A stretch of DNA of 9,109 bases, from contig CAUZJR010000214.1 in NCBI GenBank assembly GCA_963580005.1, positions 1-9,109 of the forward strand. The letters are read 5' to 3'. The notes under the pieces were generated by a model. That model worked only from the letters and a program-made list of their open reading frames with translations. It had not been told where the DNA came from and ran no database searches. Both the position numbers and the translations under genes were made by a program. Source of the stretch: UBA8437 sp963580005. Its GTDB lineage: Bacteria > Planctomycetota > Planctomycetia > Planctomycetales > Planctomycetaceae. The first letter of the stretch is position 1. Every line of letters starts with the position of its first letter. Shown one piece after another: positions 1 through 6,480 of the stretch.

Positions 1-1364
1 TCGCCGGTCTCACCTCCGCCAATGTCCTCGCCCGAGCCGGCTACTCGGTGCTGCTGCTCGAGCACCATTACCAGCTCGGCGGCATGGCCACCTGGTTCAA
101 GCGCAAGGGCGGCCACATCTTCGACATCTCGCTGCACGGATTCCCGATCGGGATGAAGAAGAGTTGTCGGAAGTACTGGACGCCGGAGATTGCCGAGAGG
201 ATCGTGCAGTTGGAGGGGATCCGGTTCGAGAATCCCCAGTTCTCGCTGCAAACATCCTTCGACCGCGACGACTTCACCAGGATCCTGGTCGAGACGTTCG
301 GGGTGGCACCCGAGACGGTGACCGAGTTCTTCGACACCGCACGCGGGATGAACTTCTACGACGACCAGGAGCTGACCACCGGCGAATTGTTCGAGAGGTT
401 TTTTCCGGGTCGCGACGACGTGGTGCGGATGCTGATGGAACCGATCACCTACGCCAACGGCTCGACACTGCAGGACCCCGCCCTGACCTACGGCATCGTG
501 TTCTCGAATTTCATGAGCAAGGGGGTGTTCACGTTCGAGGGGGGCACCGACGCGCTGGTGGGATCGATGAAGCAGGAGATGATGGCCAACGGGGTCGACG
601 TGCGGATTCGCTGCCTGGTGGAGAAGATCGAGGTGACTGCCGATCGCAAGGTCGCCGCGGTGGTGGTCAACGGTCGCCGCATCAGCTGTGGAGCGGTGGT
701 GTCCAACGCCAACATCAAGCAGACGGTCTTCGGACTGGTGGGCGAGGAGTCATTCGACAAGGAGTTTGTCGAGGAGGCCCGTGCCGTGCGGCTCAACAAC
801 AGCAGCTGCCAGGTCTACATCGCGATGAAGCCCGGAGCCGTCTTCGAGCCGTGCGGCGACCTGCTGTTCCATTCCGAACACAGTGGCTTCGACATCGACG
901 CGATGCTCAGTCGAGACATCTCGAGCCGCACCTTCAGCTTCTACTACCCCCGCACTCGCCCCGGCAGCGACCGCCACCTGGTGGTCAGCTCGACCAACGC
1001 CAACTACAGCGACTGGGCGGAGCTCAGCGACGAGGACTACCAGGCGTCGAAACAGGACCTCATCGAAACGACTCTCGATTGCCTGGATCAGTACGTGCCC
1101 AACGTGCGAGAGATGGTCGAGCACGTCGAGGCGTCGACGCCCCGGACCTTCGAGCACTACACGCGTCACCTGCAGGGTGCCAGTTTCGGGACAAAGTTCG
1201 AGGGCCTGAAGGTCAGCCAGAGGTTGCCCGAGCAGGTCGAGGGTCTGTTTCACGCCGGCAGCGTGGGGATCATCATGTCGGGTTGGCTGGGGGCGATGAA
1301 CTACGGAGTGATTGTCGCCAACGAGGTCGACAAGCTGATGACTCCGGCACCGGCGGCCCTGTGA
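1..1364 (+). CDS. CrtI/phytoene-desaturase-like NAD(P)/FAD-dependent oxidoreductase, 5' end missing
   Basis: The reading frame is already open at base 3 and gives 453 visible residues, so the true start lies left of the window. The visible part opens with the second half of a dinucleotide-binding Rossmann fold (AGLTSANVLARAGYSVLLLE, then LGG), which in this family follows a GxGxxG that is cut off here. Other family marks are FEGGTDAL near residues 178-185, the VVSNAN segment near 232-237, and a C-terminal FAD-binding end with HAGS...GWLGAMNYGV near 417-436. This architecture belongs to the amine oxidase/CrtI superfamily (phytoene desaturases, carotene isomerases, RetSat-like enzymes), which oxidise, isomerise or saturate C=C bonds in lipophilic chains. 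No true carotenoid gene is visible beside it. The overlapping downstream gene is a FabZ-like dehydratase, which suggests an acyl-chain substrate rather than phytoene. That substrate is inference; the fold call is firm. Confidence 0.88.
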   Translation, partial: AGLTSANVLARAGYSVLLLEHHYQLGGMATWFKRKGGHIFDISLHGFPIGMKKSCRKYWTPEIAERIVQLEGIRFENPQFSLQTSFDRDDFTRILVETFGVAPETVTEFFDTARGMNFYDDQELTTGELFERFFPGRDDVVRMLMEPITYANGSTLQDPALTYGIVFSNFMSKGVFTFEGGTDALVGSMKQEMMANGVDVRIRCLVEKIEVTADRKVAAVVVNGRRISCGAVVSNANIKQTVFGLVGEESFDKEFVEEARAVRLNNSSCQVYIAMKPGAVFEPCGDLLFHSEHSGFDIDAMLSRDISSRTFSFYYPRTRPGSDRHLVVSSTNANYSDWAELSDEDYQASKQDLIETTLDCLDQYVPNVREMVEHVEASTPRTFEHYTRHLQGASFGTKFEGLKVSQRLPEQVEGLFHAGSVGIIMSGWLGAMNYGVIVANEVDKLMTPAPAAL

Positions 1365-1825
1365 TGAGTGGCCTGGGATCAGAGCCGGTGGTGCTGGACC
1401 GGGCGGCAATCGAGGCCTTGATCCCTCACCGCGACCCGTTCCTGTGGCTCGATGAGGTGGTCGAACTCGGCGAGACCCTTGTGCGGGCTCGCAAGCGGGT
1501 GCCCGAGGACCTGGCGGTCTTCGCGGGTCACTACCCCGAGTTCCCGGTGCTGCCGGGCGTACTGCTGTGCGAAGCAGTCTTCCAGGCCGGAGCGGTCCTG
1601 ATCGCATCCGCGGGTGAGATTCCCGAGGGGCATGTGCCGGTGGTGACGCGGCAGCAGGAGACACGGTTTCGGCGGATGGTTCGACCCGGTGAGGTGTTGG
1701 AGATCGAAGCCAGCCTGGAGGAAGTGCTCGGCGGTGCCTGGTTTCTGACCGGCAAGGTGAGTGTCGACGACCAGGTGGCGGTCCGGTTGCAGTTCGCTTG
1801 CACCGCGGCGGCGGTTGGTGCGTGA
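1364..1825 (+). CDS. FabZ-like 3-hydroxyacyl-[acyl-carrier-protein] dehydratase (hotdog fold)
   Basis: Encodes 153 aa, the normal size of a single-domain FabZ (about 150 aa). It would remove water from a (3R)-hydroxyacyl-ACP to give the trans-2-enoyl-ACP in the cytoplasm. FabZ landmarks are present in order: PHRDPFLWLDEV at 21-32, the catalytic-His segment GHYPEFPVLPG at 55-65 (His56), the acidic active-site residue in LLCEAVFQAG (Glu70), and ETRFRRMVRPGE at 99-110, matching the family's KFRRPVVPGD strand. The ATG at 1364 shares its A with the upstream TGA stop (TGATG); an in-frame GTG directly before it (1361) is an alternative start. The overlap implies translational coupling to the oxidoreductase. 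Because it sits beside a desaturase-like gene and not in a fabD/fabG/lpx context, it is probably a pathway-specific paralogue rather than the housekeeping FabZ. No strong Shine-Dalgarno is seen. Confidence 0.87.
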   Translation: MSGLGSEPVVLDRAAIEALIPHRDPFLWLDEVVELGETLVRARKRVPEDLAVFAGHYPEFPVLPGVLLCEAVFQAGAVLIASAGEIPEGHVPVVTRQQETRFRRMVRPGEVLEIEASLEEVLGGAWFLTGKVSVDDQVAVRLQFACTAAAVGA

Positions 1826-1837
1826 TGGATCGCCCGG

Positions 1838-2146
1838 TCACGCTCCATAGATGAACGGAGCGAACGGGGTCCCTGCGAACCAGACCAGCACGAAGACCAG
1901 TGCCAGCACCAGGATGATCGGCGTGAGCCACCAGGCCTTGTTGTGGACCAGGAAGTCCCAGAACTCGGCAAAGAACCCCATCTCGGGCGCTGCGGCCGCC
2001 GCTTCGAATTCGCCGGTGGTGGCCACTTCAGTCGGAGGCTCGACGGTGGTCGGTTGCACGCCGTCGACTGTCGTTTTCGGTTCGGTGGTCTCGTCGGTCT
2101 CGGCCGGCTGCGGGGCGGGATCGGGAGTCGGAGTCATGTCGTTCAT
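1838..2146 (-). CDS. DUF5989 family single-span membrane protein with an acidic, Pro/Thr-rich N-terminal extension
   Basis: Encodes 102 aa with two unlike halves. Residues 1 to about 55 are low-complexity, rich in Thr, Pro, Glu and Ala, and probably disordered. Residues 56-102 carry the DUF5989 core: FFAEFWDFLVHNKAWWL, one hydrophobic span (about 74-91) and the family ending APFIY. DUF5989 proteins are typically only about 50 aa and are found with SxtJ and carbamoyltransferase genes, as here. Function is unknown; a small membrane subunit or anchor for the carbamoyltransferase is inferred. The start is uncertain. ATG 2146 leaves a 54-base gap to the preceding stop, and the extension uses GC-rich third positions like a real gene. 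ATG 2137 is also possible. ATG 1981 would give a 47-aa protein of classical family length but a much larger gap. None has a clear Shine-Dalgarno. The gene ends 12 bases from the convergent FabZ-like gene. Confidence 0.83.
   Translation of the reverse strand: MNDMTPTPDPAPQPAETDETTEPKTTVDGVQPTTVEPPTEVATTGEFEAAAAAPEMGFFAEFWDFLVHNKAWWLTPIILVLALVFVLVWFAGTPFAPFIYGA
1841..1862. terminator. Possible hairpin at the convergent gene junction
   Basis: CGCTCC at 1841-1846 is the exact complement of GGAGCG at 1857-1862, a 6-bp GC-rich stem with a 10-base loop. It lies within the last codons of the DUF5989 gene and just past the FabZ-like stop. It is the only stem noticed near the two facing stop codons and could slow transcription from the plus strand. 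There is no T-tract, so an intrinsic terminator is weakly supported. Confidence 0.2.
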
Positions 2147-2164
2147 GCTGGACGGTCCACGGAA

Positions 2165-2190
2165 GGGAGTTGTCGGGGGGGCCTGGGGGG
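2165..2190 (+). other. G-quadruplex-type motif between the SxtJ and DUF5989 genes
   Basis: In the 54-base gap the plus strand has GGG (2165-2167), a 7-base loop, a run of seven G (2175-2181, usable as two tracts), CCT, then six G (2185-2190). This meets the usual four-tract rule of G3+ with loops of 1-7. The plus strand is the template for these minus-strand genes, so the mRNA is correspondingly C-rich and G-poor. Folding, or Rho loading on the C-rich RNA, could lower expression of the last gene. Whether it folds in cells is unknown. Confidence 0.45.
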
Positions 2191-2200
2191 AGGCTGTTGT

Positions 2201-2608
2201 TCAGAATTGTCGGAAGTACCGCGCGGGGTCGGTGACCGCCGGGCGTGGTATCCAGTAGCTGGTGGCATCCGGATCGGGTCGGCGACTGCACGGGTCGTGT
2301 CCGCACAGACGCATGAAAAGTCCGATCGGGCTGACGACCAAGTAGTAGATGGTCGAGAGGATGAGCATCGAGACGGTCCAGCCCAGCGGGAAGACCACCG
2401 CCATCCAGGTGACGTAGACGTAGCGCATGAACGCCGGCCAGGCCAGGCCGACCAGTCCCAGCGGCGCGATCGACCACAGCACGTAGGCGGTAGTGGCGTC
2501 GTCTCGGGCGAAGAACCGGAAGGCGCCGATCGCCGCAAAGAACACGACGAACAGGGCGGCGAACTGCCTGAGGAACCTGTGTGTGGGATTCCAGTCGATG
2601 GCGATCAT
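2201..2608 (-). CDS. SxtJ family membrane protein
   Basis: Encodes 135 aa when started at ATG 2608. This start was chosen because the frame further upstream overlaps the carbamoyltransferase in nonsense composition, and because family members begin with an IxWNPxxRxLRQFA-type segment, here IDWNPTHRFLRQFA at 4-17. Hydrophobic spans lie at about 15-32, 42-60 and 66-98, the last long enough for two segments. The C-terminal tail SYW...DPARYFRQF is the conserved end of the family. SxtJ is named from the saxitoxin cluster, where it neighbours the carbamoyltransferase SxtI; its biochemical role is not established. Here it starts 32 bases after the carbamoyltransferase stop, which indicates one transcript. 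A role holding the soluble enzyme at the membrane or handling its substrate is inference from constant co-occurrence. Family call is firm, function unknown. Confidence 0.88.
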   Translation of the reverse strand: MIAIDWNPTHRFLRQFAALFVVFFAAIGAFRFFARDDATTAYVLWSIAPLGLVGLAWPAFMRYVYVTWMAVVFPLGWTVSMLILSTIYYLVVSPIGLFMRLCGHDPCSRRPDPDATSYWIPRPAVTDPARYFRQF

Positions 2609-2640
2609 CTGTATCTCGTGGGCTGGAGGTGGCGGGCGTG

Positions 2641-4479
2641 TCAGTCGAGTTCGAAGTTGGCGAGGTATTCGTCGATCCCGTGCTCGGTTGCTCCTGGCTG
2701 CTGGTCCTTGTGGATCACGAAGTCCTCGATCACCAGCACGTCCATGTTGGTGGCCATGAAGCACCGAAAGGCTTCCTGCGGCGTGCAGACGATCGGTTCA
2801 CCGCGGACGTTGAAGCTGGTGTTGATCAGCACCGCGGACCCGGTCTGTTCTTCGAAGGCTTTCAGCAGCTGGTAGTAGCGTCCGTGTCGCCTGGGGTCGA
2901 CGGTTTGGACTCGAGCCGAATTATCGACGTGGGTGATGGCCGGGACGTGCGACCGGTGGACCTTGAGCTTGTCGAGTCCACGTGTGGCCTGTTCCGATTC
3001 GTTGAGCGGCAGTCGTTTTTCGGATTTCACATCGGCCACCAGCAGCATGTAGGGGCTCTGTTCCCCGGGCCGCATCTCGAAGTACTCGTCGACGCGTTCC
3101 TCGAGCACGCTGGGTGCAAACGGCCGAAACGACTCACGGAACTTGATCTTGAGGTTCATCACCGACTGCATGCGGGTACTGCGGGCGTCTCCGAGGATGC
3201 TGCGGCCGCCCAGGGCCCGCGGTCCGAATTCCATCCGGCCCTGCATCCACCCGATCACCTGCTCAGCCGCGATCAACCCGGCCACCTCGTGGCACAGTTC
3301 ATCGACGTCGTCGAACTGCTGGTAGACGGCACCGGCGGAGTCGAGGAATTCCTTGACCTGCTGGTTCGAGAATTCCGGACCCAGCCCGCTACCGCCCTGG
3401 TAGTCGAGCTGATCGTGGGGGCGGGGGTTTTCCAGCAGCTGGTGCCAGATCAGCAGTGCGACGCCCAGTGCTCCACCGGCATCTCCGGCGGCCGGCTGGA
3501 TCCAGACCTGATCGAAGGGGCCTTCCCTCAGCACTCGACCGTTGGCCACGCAGTTGAGTGCGACTCCTCCGGCCAGGCAGAGGTTGTTCATCCCGGTGAC
3601 CTGGTGGACGTGGCGTGCCATCCGCAGCATGGCCTCCTCGGTGACCGCCTGCACGCTGGCGGCGATGTCCATGTGGCGTTCGGTCAGAGGCGACTCGGGG
3701 GTCCGCGGCGGTCCGTCGAAGAGCCGGTGGAACTTCGACGAGGTCATCGTCAGTCCCTGGCAGTAGTTGAAGTGATCCAGCTGCATTCTCAGCGAGCCGT
3801 CGGGCCGGAGATCGATGAGGTGTTCGAGAATGCGGTCGGCGTACCTGGGTTCTCCATAGGGTGCCAGGCCCATCAGCTTGTATTCGCCCGAGTTGATCCG
3901 GAACCCGCAGTAGTAGGTGAAGGCGGTGTAGAGCAGTCCCAGCGAGTGCGGGTAGTGCATCTCGTGAGTCAACTCGATCCGGTTGTCCTTGCCCCAGCCG
4001 TAGCTGGCGGTGGCCCATTCGCCGACTCCATCGACGGTCAGGATGGCTGCTTCGGGGAACGGGCTGGGGAAGAAGGCACTGGCGGCGTGAGATTCGTGGT
4101 GTTCGGGGAAGACGATTCGTCGAGAGTACTGTCGGTCGAGGCCTTTCTTGATCACTCGTGGCAGGTGCAGCCGGGTGCGGAGCCAGTTGGGCAGCAGCGT
4201 CAGCCAGCTCTTGATCCCCGCGGGCGCGAACGCGAGGTAGGTCTCGAGCAGCCGTTCGAACTTGACCAGTGGCTTGTCGTAGAAGCCGACGTAATCGAGG
4301 TCTTGAGGTGTGAGTCCTGCTTCGCCGAGGCAGTAGTCGATGGCGTTGTTGGGGAACCCGGCGTCGTGTTTCTTGCGTGTGAAGCGTTCTTCCTGGGCTG
4401 CGGCTACGATCTGCCCATCGACGATCAGCGCGGCGGCCGAGTCGTGGTAGAAGGCAGAGATGCCCAGGATCGAGGTCAT
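2641..4479 (-). CDS. NodU/CmcH (TobZ-like) O-carbamoyltransferase
   Basis: Encodes 612 aa, a normal family length. The enzymes make carbamoyl-adenylate from carbamoyl phosphate and ATP, then pass the carbamoyl group to a hydroxyl of the acceptor. The N-terminal half is the Kae1-like ASKHA domain: ILGISAFYHDSAAALI at 4-19, the metal-binding HxxxH in HHESHAASAFFPSPF (127-141), LTVDGVGEW at 147-155, KLMGLAPYG at 201-209, and the Asp of AAGDAGGALG (330-339). The C-terminal half is the YrdC-like Carbam_trans_C domain, with GWMQGRMEFGPRALGG (410-425), FRPFAPSVLEE (451-461) and LINTSFNVRGEPI (551-563). All expected motifs are intact, so it should be active. The acceptor cannot be read from sequence; known relatives act on antibiotics, Nod factors and saxitoxin. 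No biosynthetic enzymes flank it here, so a surface glycan or lipid is possible. It leads the SxtJ-DUF5989 unit. The start is preceded only by a weak GGGA. Confidence 0.94.
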   Translation of the reverse strand: MTSILGISAFYHDSAAALIVDGQIVAAAQEERFTRKKHDAGFPNNAIDYCLGEAGLTPQDLDYVGFYDKPLVKFERLLETYLAFAPAGIKSWLTLLPNWLRTRLHLPRVIKKGLDRQYSRRIVFPEHHESHAASAFFPSPFPEAAILTVDGVGEWATASYGWGKDNRIELTHEMHYPHSLGLLYTAFTYYCGFRINSGEYKLMGLAPYGEPRYADRILEHLIDLRPDGSLRMQLDHFNYCQGLTMTSSKFHRLFDGPPRTPESPLTERHMDIAASVQAVTEEAMLRMARHVHQVTGMNNLCLAGGVALNCVANGRVLREGPFDQVWIQPAAGDAGGALGVALLIWHQLLENPRPHDQLDYQGGSGLGPEFSNQQVKEFLDSAGAVYQQFDDVDELCHEVAGLIAAEQVIGWMQGRMEFGPRALGGRSILGDARSTRMQSVMNLKIKFRESFRPFAPSVLEERVDEYFEMRPGEQSPYMLLVADVKSEKRLPLNESEQATRGLDKLKVHRSHVPAITHVDNSARVQTVDPRRHGRYYQLLKAFEEQTGSAVLINTSFNVRGEPIVCTPQEAFRCFMATNMDVLVIEDFVIHKDQQPGATEHGIDEYLANFELD

Positions 4480-4553
4480 CAGGCGAGTCCCGGTCGGTCA
4501 GATCCGCCTGCGGCGGCGCGCAGTGGTGCTGGACCACTCATCGTCGTCCCGCA

Positions 4554-4583
4554 CAACCTACGATCACAGCGATCGTGGTGTTG
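4554..4583. repeat. Interrupted inverted repeat upstream of the carbamoyltransferase gene
   Basis: Within the 237-base gap between guaA and the carbamoyltransferase gene, ACGATC (4560-4565) pairs with GATCGT (4571-4576) around a 5-base loop. CAAC (4554-4557) pairs with GTTG (4580-4583) outside a small internal loop. On the minus-strand transcript this gives a 10-11 bp imperfect hairpin about 75 bases before the start codon. It may be an operator, a leader structure or a weak guaA terminator; no T-tract follows. The rest of the gap shows only a poor -10 candidate (TCTAAT, minus strand, 4654-4659) without a -35. Confidence 0.35.
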
Positions 4584-4716
4584 GAGTGGGCCTGCGGAGG
4601 TCGGGACGTGGTGGCGTGCTACAACCGCCTCGACTGGTCCGCACGGCAGTCGGATTAGAGCGATTGTGTCGCCCGTAGAGGGGCGAGGTCGCGTGGGGTA
4701 GACCCCGGCGCCGGGA

Positions 4717-6324
4717 CTATTCCCACTCGATCGTGCTGGGTGGTTTCGAGCTGATGTCGTAGACCACCCGGTTGACTCCCGGGACGCCGTTGGTGATCCG
4801 GGTCGAGATGCGTTCCATCACGTCGTAGGGCAACCGGAACCAGTCGGCGGTCATGAAGTCGTCGGTCGAGACGGCTCGAACGGCGATCGTGTCCTGGTAG
4901 GTCCGGTCGTCGCCCATGACTCCGACGCTCTGCACGGGAAGCAGCACTGCGAACGCCTGCTGGATATCTCGATACAGACCGGCCTCACACAGCTCCTCGA
5001 TCACGATCTCATCGGCGGCCCTCAGTATCTGCAGTCGATCGTCGCTGATGGCTCCCAGGCAGCGGACCGCCAGTCCGGGACCGGGGAACGGGTGTCTCCA
5101 GACTAGGTCTTCGGGCAGGTCCAACGCCTCACCCATCCGCCTGACCTCGTCCTTGAACAGGTCCCTGAGCGGTTCGATCAGCTCGAACCCGAGTTCTTCT
5201 GGCAGTCCGCCGACGTTGTGGTGGGCCTTGATCGTGGCGGCGGGTCCGTCGGGACTGGCTCCCGATTCGATCACGTCGGGGTACAGAGTTCCCTGGGCCA
5301 AAAAGAGGGCATCGGGGATCGATTCGGCTTCCTTGCGGAACACCTCGATGAAGACACGTCCGATGATCTTGCGTTTCTGCTGGGGATCGGTGACGCCGGC
5401 GAGTTCATCGAGAAATTCGCGCTGGGCGTTGGCGACATGCAGGTCGGTCTTGAAGTGGTCGGTGAACCGTTCCCGCACCTCCTGAGCCTCGCCCGAGCGC
5501 AGCAGGCCGTTGTCGACGAAGATGCACGAGAGTTGATCGCCGATGGCACGTGAGAGGAGTGCAGCGACGACCGACGAGTCGACTCCACCCGAGAGCCCAC
5601 AGATGACGCGCCGGGATCCGACCCTGGCCCGGATCTGCTCGATCTGCTGTTCGATCAACGAGCTGATATCCCAACTGCCTTCGCAGCCGCAGATGTCCTG
5701 GACAAAATTCTTCAGCAGTTGACCTCCGAAGTTGGTATGAGTCACTTCGGGATGAAACTGCAGTCCGTAGATGGGTCGATCGGAGAGTCTGACGGCGGCC
5801 AGCGGACAGGTCTCGGTGGCGGCCAGTGACACGAACATGCCGTCGGGATCATCGACCTGGTCCCCGTGGCTCATCCAGACGACGAGTTCATCAGGGAGTC
5901 CTGAGAACAGGCCACCGGGGTCGACGACGCGGCAGGGGGCTCGACCGAATTCACGCGTCTCGGCCGAGTTGACCTGTGCCCCCAGTGAGCGGCAGATGAC
6001 CTGCATCCCGTAGCAGATTCCCAGCACCGGGATGCCCAGGTCGAACAGCTCGGGGTCCGGCAACGGAGCACCCTCGGCATACACGCTCGAGGGGCCTCCC
6101 GAGAGGATCAGGCCACGAGGGTTGATCTCGCGGATCCGATCCACCGAGAGGTCGTGGCGGACCATCCGGCAGAACACGTTCTGTTCGCGGACCCGGCGAG
6201 CGATCAGCTGAGCGGTTTGTGAGCCGAAGTCGAGGATCAGCACCTGGTCGTGATCGACCGGCCCGTCGTTGTCGCGGTACCGTCCGGTATCGGCGGCTGT
6301 GCTGAGTGGATTGTCGGTGTTCAT
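4717..6324 (-). CDS. guaA: GMP synthase (glutamine-hydrolysing)
   Basis: Encodes 535 aa from ATG 6324. It converts XMP, ATP and glutamine to GMP in the last step of guanine nucleotide synthesis, in the cytoplasm. Domains in order: class I glutamine amidotransferase at about 27-212, with nucleophile Cys104 in LGICYGMQ and the His191/Glu193 pair in LQFHPEVTHT; ATP pyrophosphatase with P-loop LSGGVDSS at 244-251; and the C-terminal dimerisation domain, with the ending PPSTIEWE, the near-universal GuaA terminus. Every catalytic residue is present. The frame stays open upstream to a TTG at 6390 (557 aa), but ATG 6324 gives the length closer to the family (E. coli 525 aa). A GAAAG lies about 12 bases before the ATG. 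The first 26 or so residues form a polar extension before the domain. A -10-like element at 6408-6413 suggests its own promoter. Just after the stop is the palindrome CCCGGCGCCGGG (4704-4715), with no T-tract. Confidence 0.97.
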   Translation of the reverse strand: MNTDNPLSTAADTGRYRDNDGPVDHDQVLILDFGSQTAQLIARRVREQNVFCRMVRHDLSVDRIREINPRGLILSGGPSSVYAEGAPLPDPELFDLGIPVLGICYGMQVICRSLGAQVNSAETREFGRAPCRVVDPGGLFSGLPDELVVWMSHGDQVDDPDGMFVSLAATETCPLAAVRLSDRPIYGLQFHPEVTHTNFGGQLLKNFVQDICGCEGSWDISSLIEQQIEQIRARVGSRRVICGLSGGVDSSVVAALLSRAIGDQLSCIFVDNGLLRSGEAQEVRERFTDHFKTDLHVANAQREFLDELAGVTDPQQKRKIIGRVFIEVFRKEAESIPDALFLAQGTLYPDVIESGASPDGPAATIKAHHNVGGLPEELGFELIEPLRDLFKDEVRRMGEALDLPEDLVWRHPFPGPGLAVRCLGAISDDRLQILRAADEIVIEELCEAGLYRDIQQAFAVLLPVQSVGVMGDDRTYQDTIAVRAVSTDDFMTADWFRLPYDVMERISTRITNGVPGVNRVVYDISSKPPSTIEWE

Positions 6325-6407
6325 CGACGACACTTTCGAAGCCCACCGTCCTGACGTGCCGGGCGGCGGGTTCGTGGCCAACGGGATCAAGGCCGGGGCA
6401 AACCGAC

Positions 6408-6413
6408 ATTGTA
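6408..6413 (-). promoter_or_regulatory. Candidate -10 element of a sigma-70-type promoter for guaA
   Basis: On the minus strand the crcB-guaA gap (6325-6450) contains TACAAT, five of six matches to TATAAT, in an otherwise GC-rich stretch. The bases about 17-19 upstream (TTTCTC region, about 6431-6438) match the -35 consensus poorly. A transcript would start near 6400 and leave a leader of about 75 bases before ATG 6324. It would also start upstream of the alternative TTG at 6390, so it does not decide between starts. Planctomycete promoters are poorly defined, so this is a modest prediction. Confidence 0.35.
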
Positions 6414-6419
6414 GTTCAG

Positions 6420-6480
6420 GTGTGAGTGCCAGAGAAAGTCAGCGGCGTCTTCAGGCGGCGGGTCCGCGTGTGAGTGCCAG
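6420..6480. repeat. 13-base direct repeat straddling the 3' end of crcB
   Basis: The sequence GTGTGAGTGCCAG occurs at 6420-6432 and again at 6468-6480, exactly 48 bases (16 codons) apart. The copy at 6468 lies in the last codons of crcB and the copy at 6420 lies in the gap after its stop, just upstream of the proposed guaA -10 element. On the minus strand both copies keep the same reading phase (LALT). Outside the 13 bases the similarity fades quickly, so it could be the remnant of a small tandem duplication, a paired binding site, or chance. Confidence 0.5.

Noticed and set aside
164..1363. Long in-frame extension upstream of the FabZ-like start
   Set aside because: It overlaps the oxidoreductase in another frame and has Arg/Gly-rich shadow composition; FabZ homology begins just after ATG 1364.
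750..1931. 393-codon minus-strand frame across the oxidoreductase and dehydratase genes
   Set aside because: Arg/Pro/Ala-rich translation with no family features, spanning two well-supported plus-strand genes and their junction.
164..2219. Shared 13-mer TTGTCGGAAGTAC at 164-176 and 2207-2219
   Set aside because: The copies lie in unrelated coding contexts on opposite coding strands; one or so such match is expected by chance in 9 kb.
2581..4701. 706-codon open frame on the plus strand opposite the carbamoyltransferase gene
   Set aside because: The opposite strand encodes a complete, motif-rich enzyme over the same bases; the antisense translation has no recognisable domain and is the expected shadow of GC-biased third positions.
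4704..4715. Perfect palindrome CCCGGCGCCGGG right after the guaA stop as a terminator
   Set aside because: As a hairpin it has only about four stem pairs around a 4-base loop and no T-tract; kept only as a remark in the guaA entry.
6414..6432. TGGCAC resembling a sigma-54 -24 element upstream of guaA
   Set aside because: The required TTGC-type -12 element is absent at the proper spacing in both copies of the repeat.
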